64,000 bases of DNA from Brachypodius melanocephalos (Eukaryota > Chordata > Aves > Passeriformes > Pycnonotidae). The notes under the pieces are model-generated. The model ran no database searches. It was not told where the DNA came from and was given only the letters and a program-made list of their open reading frames with translations. The position numbers and the translations under genes are program-made. Where the stretch lies: positions 4,054,780 through 4,118,779 of the forward strand of contig VZSR01000479.1 of NCBI GenBank assembly GCA_013398615.1, written 5' to 3'. Below are positions 37,701-49,700 of the stretch, piece after piece; positions within the stretch are counted from its first letter, which is position 1; each line of letters starts with the position of its first letter.

Positions 37701-40700
37701 TGAATTGAAACATGTTTTGAAATAAATATCATCATGAAGTCTGTGTAGTTCGATAGGTACTGAGGTTTTTTGCATCATTAGGTCGAAGGGCACAGGATTT
37801 TGTGTAGACCTGTTGGGAAAAAGCATGACCCATCCCTTGGCTTTAAAACCTACAAAAAACTCAACCCCAGACACGACTGGTGCTTTTTAAAAAGCTGAAG
37901 AAATCTGTTCTTGTGCCACTGGTGAACCATCAGTGGTCTTTACAGAGGAAATGTTTTTGTTTGCATTAAGTCTGAGGACTGATGTCAGCATGGGTAATTC
38001 AGCTGGGCTCATCTTATCCTCTCTGTGGACACCTAAAAGGCCTCTCTTTGTATCTCAAAGAAGCAGCTTTCTCCTCTCCCATTAACACAGCTCTAAGTGT
38101 ATTTTTTAACTGGAGGAGAATTGTAGCTTGTATGTAAAATGTTAATATAAAGCAGAGTTAATTTAACAAATCCTCGTGAAAAAGGTTACTGAAAATTCTA
38201 CAGAATAACTTCAGAGAAGTCATGGGATTTAGTGGTTTCTTTCTTGTTGATTTACTGGCAGTATATATGAGATGATTAAAATAATTTATTGATGCCAAGA
38301 GAAAACATCCAAGAGATTTGTTGCTTTTTCATTTCTTAGATGGAATGAATGGGATGGAGGAGAACAGAAAGTGGGACATAGAAGAGATTGCAGGTGAGAG
38401 ACTGCTGTCAGTGGGAGTGTGATGCTGCTCCTGTTTCAGTGGGCTGTAGAAAGGAAAAATAGAACAAATTACATAAATTAGTTACCCTGTGTAAATGAAC
38501 AAGCTGATGATGGAAACACAAGCACGTAGTGAGACCATCAAAGCAACTTGTGATTAAGATGGTGGAATGTAGAATTTGCTGAAGAACTAGTTCAAGATTA
38601 AAAATATGAAAGGTGTTGAATCAAGGGTATGGAAGAGAAAATGGCGTTTGAAGGGACTGGAAGGATATGGCCACTGAAAGGGGAGAGGTGGGAGCTGGAG
38701 AAGTCCTGTTTCAGAGAACTGGAGTTGTGTTCAGCTCCTTGATCGTGTGGTCTTTTTAGTTTGGCAGTTTGGTTTAATTTTTGAGACTTAAGGCAAACAT
38801 GTTTGGGGTTTTTTTTTAACTCGCTTCTTGTGACAGTCCAGCTTTCTGTGTCATCTGAGAGAGGAAAATTGTTGTCCTTAAACCACTTGGGTATGAAGAA
38901 GGCTGAGCAGGAGTGTTTCCTAAGGCTCATAGGTTACCCAGTGTCATCACAGTTAATGCTCCAAGTGTGTTGTTAATGGGTTCCAGCTTACAACAGTGAA
39001 AACCTCTTAATGATAAACCTCAATAAACAAAATGCTCAATAAATGTGCCTTAAAATTGGGACTGTTTGTCTCACAGAGCTGGTTTTCACAGCGAGGTGGC
39101 CGAGTTGGGGGTTTTACAGTGACCCAGCAGCCGTACGTGTGCCCTGACACCGCAGAGCTGTGCTGCGCTTGTCCTCGGCTGTTCCATGGAAAATAAATCC
39201 TCTGTTGTTTCTGAATATTAGTCTTGCTGGCAACATTTCAGGGAACTTCAGAAAAGCAAATAAGGTATAAGGTTACTGACAGTCTGTAAAACCAAGGACA
39301 GAAAATTTGCTTATACAGCCTGGAAAAGGACAGGCTGTTCTCTCAGAGGCTGATGCTTCTGCTGTGTCCAGACTGCATCGATTGCTTGTAAACATCCATA
39401 TGGCCTCTTAGAAAAACTGGTAAAAACCTTTCCTGTCGAGGAATATTAAAGAAAGGGGCAAACATTTTGATTCTTTATTGCCCATTTTCTTGCCATTAAT
39501 TTGAATTTGGAATGGACCAGAAGAGTTCAATGGGTTGTGCTTTCTTTATTAGTTTTTCTTCCTTAGGATGAGTCCTTTGGCCACTGTCCTTATTATGAGA
39601 TCTTTCTGAATATGTTAATAAACATAAAATATACTGCAGGTTAAACGTACGGTATACTGCAGTGTTTTTTGATTATCCAAAGTGTAACAGTAAACACTGA
39701 TACTTATTTTCAGAACTTGTAGCACAAAGGCATAGATGTGGCTTTTGCAAAGATACCAGCAAATCCTAAAGTAAGCCACTATGGAAATAAAGGATGAAGA
39801 GCATGTTCTCTTCCAAAAAAGGTTCTACTGACTCCTTTCCATGAAAAAAAAAGGGAAGTAGAAAAATGTCAGTGAATGTCAGAAAATTTGGCCAGTCTGT
39901 GACAAAACTTAACTTCTGACTTCTGTGGTTGCCTTTCTCTCTATTTAAACTCTGCAATGACTTTCTATAGCCTTTATTTTTAGCAAACTCTTTGTAAGGG
40001 AGCACATGAAGGGAGGTTGTCTGCAGGCTGACCATCACTTTTAGTGTCCTTTTCAGATGAGTTGATGGGCAGTCATCTCATCAAAGGTCACGTCATTTGC
40101 TCTGTTGGACAGAGCATGTGCAATCTTGAAAGTCTGTTATAGCAAAATTAGGTTTTAATTTAATTCCTAAGTATTCTGTGTGACTTCACTGCTGAGAGTA
40201 AATGGTGTTTATGTGGGAGTAAATGTCATTGCAGACGCACTGTCCTTGGTCTGCTGGCCTGTGAGCTGTACCATGGATCAGGGCTTATACTCCAATTAAT
40301 TTCAAAATTACAGACACGAGACTTGGTGTAGATACACAACCTTGTACTCACCTTGGTTAAACTTTCTACTGTTCTTGCTGGAGAACCTCAGCTATCTCGG
40401 GGAGAAACCAGCACATCATTGTTCTCATCTTGTTTCCAAATTACTTTTAGAAAGTCAGTAATTCTGTATGAAACCAAGATGTCCTGATGTCTGTTAAACA
40501 AACAAAAATAATCAAATAAAATACTTCTTTTAAGTAAGCTTTGTATTATGTAATAGGAGAAAGCACATGTTTGAGACTTGCAGAGGTTTTTGGAGTTTCT
40601 CTGGTTTGGCAGCAGGAGTGCTGCTGCCCCTTGCAGTGGTGCTTGGTGACTGCACCCATGAAACTGATGGAAAAAGCCAAGCTGCTGATGGACCTTTGGA

Positions 40701-43700
40701 GTCTTCACCTCAGGTTTTCAAGGCTGCTGTGGGGAGAGTTTAGTATTTTATCCATGTCGTTTTTCATTAAATGTTACTCAGTGCTGCCTTTTACACTCCC
40801 ATGTCCTCTCCCCCCACCTCCTTTCTTTCCTGGCTGAGGTGATTGGCTGTGGCTGTGTCCTGGCAAATGAGATGGCATCAGCCTGTGAACCCTCTTCCAA
40901 AGTTTCAAATTCATTTCACAGAAACAAGTCCAGGCTGCTGATGCTTCTGGGTTTGTGTGACATGCCAGGCTGATGCTACCATTAGGATGAGCTTCTGAAG
41001 GATTTAGTCTTTTTTTCTCTCCTTTTTCCTCTTGCAGTTTGCAATATCACCTTAAAAATTCCTTGTTGATCCAGGATTTTTTGGTGCAATCACCAGCTGT
41101 GTTTTCCTGACTCAGTGGGCGTGCAGAGCTGTAGGTGGCTGTGCCGACGAGAACTTCTGTTTTCTTAACTTTTCTTTCTGGTCCAGTTCTGAATTGCAGT
41201 GTGGCATTTCAACGGGGGGTTTGTTCCTAAATATCCCTTTGTTGGGAAAGGTCAGGCACAAGGATGTGCTGGCACTGATGCAGGGACAGGCTCTGCCAGC
41301 ATGTCAGATGCACTCATACTGCAAGTGCAGATTATCCCTTCTTGTGAAAAAATGAAATTGTTGTAGTATAAAGTGGCAACTAAGTAGTCTGTTAGAGTGT
41401 TTATCAGAATGTTGTGGATGTTTGGGGTTTTTCTGTCTGGGGGTCCTGGGGCACACAATTAGCCAGAAGATACTGCAGGTACAAACATCTGCATCCAAAA
41501 GCATCTAATATGGGTATAGTTGAATATTGCTATGTGGACCTTGTTTCCCAGTGTGGGATATTTCAAGATACTGATGCTGTTGTAACAAGAGTTTCTCAGT
41601 TTCAGAAAAAAGTCACAGTCACCAATAGTTAAGACAAGTTTATGGCACTTCCAGCAACTTCCTTGCCACAACCAGCAAGAGCATCCTGTGTCTGCTGTCA
41701 TGTTGGTACAGAAACATCCTCTCTGTATCGTGCTGCCTAGTGAGCTCTGCAAGAAAGAACAATCATTTTGGGTAATAAAAATGACATTCAAAAGACAGAA
41801 GCTGTGATTTATTTTGGGAGATTGAGTAGAGTGGCAAGCAGTACTTTAAAGGTCACTTGTCTCAAAGAAACCCTATCTCTCTCTCTCATTTAAAGAGATA
41901 TTGCAATGTTTCCTTGCATCTAACTTGCATTAAATGTCTTTTGCAAGAATATATTGCAGAGTCCATTAGGAGTGTCATACATACCCATGTGCTTTATAAG
42001 TGATGGAAGTGAAGGGGAGTGCTGACAGAGACTGAAGATTGAAGAGCAGTTTTGACTAATTAGTTGTTTGGGAAGGCTGGCAGTACTTGGAGTCGGTCAT
42101 CAGTGGGTTTTTGTGAAAATGACACACAAAATAATGCACAACCTATTTATTTTGAGAGCCGTGTCTTGTTCCATCAGTACTTAGAATTACAGAATCACAG
42201 AATGGTTTGTGTTGGGAGGGACTTAAAAGCTCATCATGTCCCAAGCCCCTGCCACGGGCAGGGACACCTTCCACTAGACCAGGTGGAGCCCTGCTTCTCA
42301 GTCTAGGTACAGAAAATAATGCTCATCACAAGAATCTTAAAATTTCAGATAAATTGGAGAAGACAAACTGTATGTGGCAGTGTGTGTGGGTGCTGGGATG
42401 TCTTTGAGCCAGAACAGGCTTTAACAGTACCAGTTGTTGGTAAAGAGCAGGCACCTGCTGTTGTTCTTCTGGGAGATCCTGCAGAACTGGTTCTACTCTT
42501 GGTCCTGCTCACTGTTTTACTGGAGCTGTTTTGAAGGCTTGAGAATCTGGATAGAAGGGAGCTTAAATTAGATTGCCTTGTGTCAGTGTTACCAGTCAGC
42601 ATGGGATTTGCTCATGGATGAAAAGATTGAAGCTGAAGTCACATCTGTTTGTTGGAATAAGGAGGTTATAAAGGTGGGGACAGGCTGAAGAGTTGGCAGC
42701 AAACCTGTGGTCTTTGAGCTCGAGGCAATGAATCTGTGTGGGCTGATTTGTTCTGTAATTTTCTAAAACTCCTGGATGTTTCAGTTCCACTGACCTTCAG
42801 CGTTTCAGAGCTGCCTGCTGCCTTGCCCTGACTCTCTGCCAGTGAGTGCCACAGTGCTGGTGGCTGTGACCTCTCTGGGAAGAGATGCTCTGACCCTGTT
42901 GGGTTGTGGCTCTGGGAGCTTGGCTGGGGACACTATGGGGTGCTCCAGGAGCAGGGTCACCCTGCAGCATGGGCTGAGCACTGCCACAGCACAGGAACAT
43001 CTTCTATCCACACCATAGATGTCACTGGTGAAGTGTCAGTGCCTTAACCAATGTCCACATGTCCAAGGCTTTAGGGAGGAGGATGTTGCTCCCTGCCTGG
43101 TGCCCATTGGAAGCAGAGCCTGGAGCGTGCTCGTCTGTGTGTGGCACAGAAATGGGCTCTGTAGGCAATGTGCCATTTGGATTCCAAGGCTAACCAGCCA
43201 GTGCTCCAGAATTAAATCAGAATCGAATCTCAGCTTCACTATTGCACACTTTGTTGTAATTGGAAGGTCACATCTTGGTGTATGTCAGCTCTTCCCCATG
43301 TGCTGACAGAGAGCTTGTTGCCTGTTGGCCACTGGATTGAATTTTGTCACCTGAGTGCTTTGGCATTTTTGCTCTTCTCAAATCCTGAAAATAGGTATTT
43401 TCATCCTGTAAAACTTTTTCTGGTGGCTGAACATAGGCTTTAAAATGTTGTGTTTCCTTTCTGTTTAAATCAAGTTCACGACAACTTAAGTTCCCTAACC
43501 CTCATTCTGCCGACCCCCTTTCTTTCCCCTACTGCTTGGATGGGGTTTTTTGTGTGATTTTCTGGGAGTTTAGCAACCTTTTACTTTTCAGATTTTCTCC
43601 TTTTCATGTGACCATGGATATGAATTTCCAGGTTGGATATTTTATACTTTCTTTTGTTAGGAAATAACAAAGCTAGAATAAGATAAAAATTAGGATAGTG

Positions 43701-46700
43701 AAGAAGAGTAATGTTTTCTTTCATAGCCCGTGTGGATTGTTGTGTTTGAGTAGTGATTGCCAATGAGAATGTCATTGGGAGTTAAAAGGGACACAAGATC
43801 CCCCATGTTCCTTGTCACAATTTTGATAGTAAGATTCTGTTGCATTTGTCAGGGGGTCTCAGCATTTTTTTTCCTGGGAGTGGGGAAGGTTTGGCAAGAC
43901 CTGTGGTGCCACCTGTGTTTTCAGAAAATACATGAACTGGTATTTGGTGAAATGCTTCTCTTGTGTGCTCTTCAAATAATGGACATGCGATTGTGATGTT
44001 AAATCAAAACCTGTTTATCACTTCTCTTAAGTTTAGTCAGTATTTATAAAGTTGATCCCACCTCAAGAATATTTTCCAGTACTGTCCTTTAATGTGTAGG
44101 ACTGAATACCTAGTAGCTGACATGATTGCATGGAATTTGGTTTGTTTTACAGAAGAAATCTTTCCATTTTGATGGCAACAGTCGATACTGTCAGTAGTTC
44201 TGGACTTTTTTTGCATCAGAACTTTTTTTAAAGAAATAGTATATAACTTGTATAATTTAAAAATTATAAAAGCACATAGAGACTCTATGATTCCTTAATA
44301 CAGTGTGTTTTTCACATAGTTGAGCAAAACTTTTTAAAATTTTAAATATTAAATTTTAATGTTTTAAAAATAAGTATATGTGACAAAAAATAAACAAGCA
44401 GCTGAATTAGAGGGCTGTTTATTTTACAGTATCCCTTGCAGCTCTGAGCTACTGCTTTTCTTTTCAGTAGAAATAATATGTTTGTGAACTTGAATTATGC
44501 ACTAAAATTTAGGTATCTGGAGATGTTTTCATTTGCAGATAGATTTATACATAGCTGTACCCAAAATGCATAGTATTCTTTCTGTGTACTCATTTCTTTA
44601 AAGGAAATTCAAAGCCCTTCGTAGACCAAACGTTTTGTTTAGAGTACATTACTTTTTGTTCTACATTGATATTTTCTAAAGATTATTCCTGAACTAAGGT
44701 ACATAAATTGAACTTATAAAGAGGAATCCTGCTTCTTCATAATGAATTGCAATGTCAGCTAAGGTTAAATACTGTTTGACCAATGTCATGTATTGTCATC
44801 TTGTGGTATGTCACTTCGCTGTAAATATCCCAGGCCTTTGTTTTATAGAAAGGTGCATTGTTTTCCATCAGTTTTATGAAATGTGAAGTGTGATTTGGTC
44901 AGCTTAGTGTAAACTAACCTTTTCTCAAATGTACGTCAAGTTACGGGTTGAAATTCTGTTTGACTTTGATTCAGTAATTCAGCAATTCAAATACAAATTT
45001 AAACGTGTAACCAAAGTTTTATGAAAAACTTTGTCTTCAGATCAGACTTACACATCTTCTTTTCTTTTTCCCACCTTTCTCCAAATTCATTTTCTTTACA
45101 GCTTCCAGCTGACCTTACCAAGATGCATCTCACGGACAATCCTCACCCTCAGGTGACTCACGTCCCTTCAAGCCAGTCAGGATGTAGCATTGCCAGTGAC
45201 TCTGGGAGCAGCAGCCTCTCTGATATTTATCAGGTAAGACTGCTTTGCTTTCATAGTTTTCCTTCCTTGATGTTAAAACTATTCCATAAACAGGAAGAGT
45301 GACCCTTTATCCAAGACTTTGGGTAAAACCCTCTTGATGCTTCCACCTATCCCTGTGCTGCCCATGGGACTCACCACTCCCACAGACACTGAAGTGCAAC
45401 AAGCTGCTTGTAAAGCTCTTTTTTGTTTGCTTTTCACATCTTTCTGTACCACCAAGTATGCTGTGGCTTTTAAAAGTAACATTTGTTAGTTCATGGGATC
45501 ATTCTTCTTTCTGAAATGGAACAAATCCCTTGAAATCAGCCTGGTGTTTCCAATACCATCCTTGATTATCTGTCTTTATTGCTAATAGCAGATGTTCAGT
45601 TCTGCAAACAAAAGCATGGTAATATACCCACTTTGCACTAATTGACTGTGGAAATTCTAGTGTGGCTTCCTGAGAGTAGAAGTTGGCTGAAAGCCAGAGA
45701 TAGCTTCATTTGTTTGCTGATAATACACTTAATAAGTTACCTGTCTCGTGTCAAATCACAGAGCTCGTTTCATGGGTATTTATGTTCTGGTTGATGAGGG
45801 GCCTCAGCTTGGGTTTGTGTTGATCAGTAATTTCACAGCTTTTCCACTTCCAAGTTGCGATCTGACCACAATACAGAGTGTACAGCAGTTGTTTAGCGTG
45901 GTGTAGGTGTAACTTGATTTTAGACACCTGTTCCTTTCCCTTAGGTGCTGCCTGGGTATTATTTCTATACTGGAAACAAATTAATGATATCTATTTATAG
46001 CAATATATTGCTTAGGGAGCTTGAACAATAAGACATTAAAGCAAGAATTATTTTAGAACATTAAAAGTATCTCTGCATTTTTGTCCTATTTAATCTTCAA
46101 CCTTATTACTTCTAGATTTGCTTGCTGCCAGCTAGATAGATCAGGATTAGCTGGCATCCCTGAGAGAATCTCTACAAGATGCTCTATGAATTCTCATATT
46201 TCTGAAAGGCTGTGCTGGAAGATGGTGTTTTGTATCTTGATTATTTTTACTCTTTTTTTTATTTTATTTTCTGAATCAGAACTCATCAGAATTGATGTTA
46301 GGTTAGGGTTAGGGTTGAGAGAGGCAAAGAGCCTGCAGCTCTAGGAACAGTGGGGCTGGAAAAGGCCTGCCAGGGAGATCACAGCAGGGCCACAACATTG
46401 CTGCTCTACATCTTTCTTATCTGGTGCAGTCATGGTGGTAGGGACCTCAGCCCCAGTGACAAGCTGCCATTAGGCCTGGAGTTAGGGTTGAGAGTGTCAC
46501 ACGTCCTGCAGCTGCATGGACACTAGCACTGGAGAAGGTATTGCAAGGCCATCACAGCAGGGTGCTTGAGTTGCCTGCCTGAGTAGTTTGGAGAGGTTAC
46601 TCTAAGTGAAAAGCACTTAAAATACATTATTGATAACAAAGTTTATTTCATACCTGTTCATTTCTGTCAGTACCGTGCTGAAAGTTTCTCTCTCTTTTCA

Positions 46701-49700
46701 CTTCTTTCAAAATCCTTCATTTATCACTTTGGGAGTATGTACTCTTTGTGGGCAGCAACATCATTGTCCAGCAGTAATTCCAATTGTGGTTAATGCTTTG
46801 CTGTTAAAATGGATTATCCATAAAACACTGATCAAGGATGTGTATTTCCATAGATACCCACGTGTCATGGACCCCATCGTGGAAATTCATATTTCTGTGA
46901 GAGTTGAGGATTGCAGCTTCTGGTTTCATTTTGTACATCACTAGTTCATAAATGTTTGTGTTAGGAATGATTTTTCTATTTGATAATGGAAACAGCTGGA
47001 GCACTGTGGTTGGGAAGAGCAGCTCCTTCTGCAGATGGCTTTATGAGCAAAATCCTTCCTGTTCCTTCCAGCACTGCCTGACCTGCCAGCATTCTGTCAA
47101 CCATCTGCACGGAATCTTTGAAACAGTTGGAGGACCTGCTCCTATTTCATAGTTTGATCAAAACGTAACTCATTTATCAAGAAATGAGTTGATTGGTCTG
47201 TTTTCCTATATGGGATATTAAAAATTTGGTAGAACCTGTAGCCTCAGTTTTTCTGGGTTAGCATGGGCATATCAAAGTGAGGATTGGTGCTGCTGTTTCT
47301 CTCTCTTACCAATGGAGAAATTGGTATAAATTTTGGCTATTTAGGTGAAGAAATGCTAGAAAAATCCTTGAATAAAACACTGTACTGATCATGTGCTGCT
47401 GAGAGACTCCAAGTACAATTTGCACTTGGGCTTAATTCCAAAACTGTTAATGTGAGCTACAGAAGCCAGTAAAGTGATGTAATGTAAAACAGATTTAACC
47501 CTCTCTATATTGTTACTCTCCTCTGAAAGAAATACTTTTAAAAAAATCATTTAAGCTTTATTTATTAGGTTTGCTGGCTAATTACCAAAGTGTGGGGGCA
47601 AGCTCCAAAGCCCAAGGTTATATCTAAACCCCAGTATTTTTTTTTTTCTGGTGTAGAAAGACAAAGCTGTTCTTCTGTGCAGGTGTTGGGGCTCACACAC
47701 AGCGTGGAGAGTGTAGGGAGATGGAGACGGTGCAGTCTGGTGTGATTAAGTCACTTAAAATGAATATTGTATTCTGTGAGGCAGTGAGAGGAGGAGAGCA
47801 GTGACCAAGTAAGGATCTTCTGGTCAAGGTGAAGCATGAGAAGGAAATGCATACAGTGGAATCAGGGACATGCATCTTGGGAGGAATGTAGGAGCACTGC
47901 CCAGGTGTGTAGGGCTGGGATCAGGAATGATGAGGCTCAATTGGAGCTGGATTTGGCAAGGGATGTGACAAAAACCAGAAGGGCTTCTACAGGTACATTA
48001 GTTTAAAAAAAAAAAAAAAAGGATAGAAACGGTGCTTCACTCCCCCCCCAAATGAGGCAGGAGAGCTGATGGCATGGAGAAGGCTGAGGCACTCAGCAAT
48101 TTTTGTCTGAGTTTTCACAGGTTGCTCTTCCCACATCTCTCTACTCTCTGAGCATCAAGGCAGGGATGGGGGTAACAAAGTCCTTCCCATGGGAAGAGAA
48201 GGTCATGTTTGAGACCACCTGAGGATCTGAACATCCACAAGTCCATGGGACCCAAGGCAATGCCTAGCAGGGTCCCGAGGGGCTTGGCTGATGGAGCTGT
48301 GGAGACAATCTGAGACTGGAGAAAAGGGAAATAAGGCCTCAGGGATACCTTATTGCACCCTGTCAATACTTACAGCAGATTTATTAGAAAGACGTTTTAC
48401 AGTGTCCTGGGACAAGGACAAGGGACAGTGGTTTTAAACTGAAAAATGTAGATTTAACTTGGATATAGGAAAGAAAATCTTGCCTGTGAGGGTTTTGAGA
48501 CACTGGTACAGGTTATCCAGAGAAGTTGTGCTCTGCCCCATTATAGTGTTCAAATTCATCCTTTATTTTGGATGTTTTGTGAACATGCAGGGTACTTGAT
48601 GCCTTAGTTCAGTGTTTTTGTAAAATCGCAAGGATTTCTTCAAAGTGAACTTGAGTGTTGCAAATACACTTATTTAAATACGAACTCCATTTTCTGCAAG
48701 TTTCTGTATAATTGCCACATACTTTGACACATCTTGTTGTTCAAATTTCTGAATTTAAACAGAAAAATGATTTGCATTCTGGCTTAAGCGTTAAAAAAGT
48801 GACTGAGTAACTACTCTATAGAAACTGCGACTTTGAAACTACTTTTTTTCCCCTTCCATCTGTTTGGAAATTTATTTTTATGCCATTACATCATTTAAAC
48901 TGTACAGAAGGAATTAGTGCAAATGATTCCTATGTGATACTGCTTTTTGTTGCTGGTATTTTGTTCTCTGTTGTCTGGTGTGTCTGCTCAGTGTGATGTC
49001 TATGTTGCCATCTATTGCTGACAGTAGAAATGTGTCCACATTGGGTAACCAATGGTGTTACTATACTATGTTACTGTTTTGTTAATACTATAGATTGTGA
49101 AAAAATAATGTCACATGAGTTCACAAGAAAAAGAATAAAATGAGAATTTAGTAGATTTCAACGTAACATGTTTTCCTCAGTGTTCAGAAAGGGAGCTATT
49201 AGAGATGATAGACTTGTTGGTCCCAGAATTTAATTTTTTTAAAATAAGCTACCTCTGACCATAAATCATTGGACCAAAGACACTGAACTCACTCTGACTG
49301 ATGTTTTCTTTGTAGGCTACAGAGAGTGAGATGGGAGATGTTGATTTAACGGGTCTTCCGGAGGCACCTGTAGACTCTGAAGATGAAGAGGAGGAGGAGG
49401 ATGAAGATATTGACAGAACTTCTGATCCACTTCTAGGGCGAGATGTTGTCCGAGAGTGCCTTGAGAAAGAGCCTGCAGATAAAACTGATGATGACATTGG
49501 TGAGGAGAAAAAGTACAGTAGTAAAATTAACATAAGGCTACTTCATATAACATCTGTAAGAGAAGCATAACCGAAAACTCTTTAATGAGTTCATTTTCAG
49601 TGTATCTCTTAATAACTGAATGATGTCTCACTTTGCTCTGTTGATACTCTCAACTGAATGACATCTTTTCTTGCTGAGAGAATGTTTTTTCTGAGAATCC

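Larger units (their letters stand above)
15907..45101 (+). other. RAPGEF6 29 kb intron
   Basis: This is the largest intron in the window. It contains CR1 fragments at about 19.7, 20.7, 21.7, 23.05, 29.2 (weak) and 42.2 kb, a dinucleotide tract near 17.48 kb, a 40 bp tandem duplication near 19.24 kb, the CpG-rich patch at 28.3 kb and the candidate alternative exon at 31.5 kb. From 31.6 to 42.1 kb I see no recognisable repeat or exon. The stretch from 43.9 to 45.0 kb is AT-rich and featureless. Confidence 0.8.
45234..49315 (+). other. RAPGEF6 intron
   Basis: This 4.1 kb intron contains the TTAGGG-bearing diverged tandem pair at 46.3-46.6 kb and a longer CR1 fragment at 47.9-48.6 kb that keeps remnants of CR1 ORF2. 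The rest is AT-rich and unremarkable. Confidence 0.85.

Noticed and set aside
47890..48575. Possible protein-coding or retroviral remnant
   Set aside because: The ORF2 scraps (GFYRYIS and following) and 3' tail match a CR1 LINE. No LTRs, primer-binding site or retroviral genes are seen.
49249..49533. Serine-rich frame on the minus strand
   Set aside because: It is the complement of the acidic GAG/GAA/GAT run of RAPGEF6 and is not a protein.
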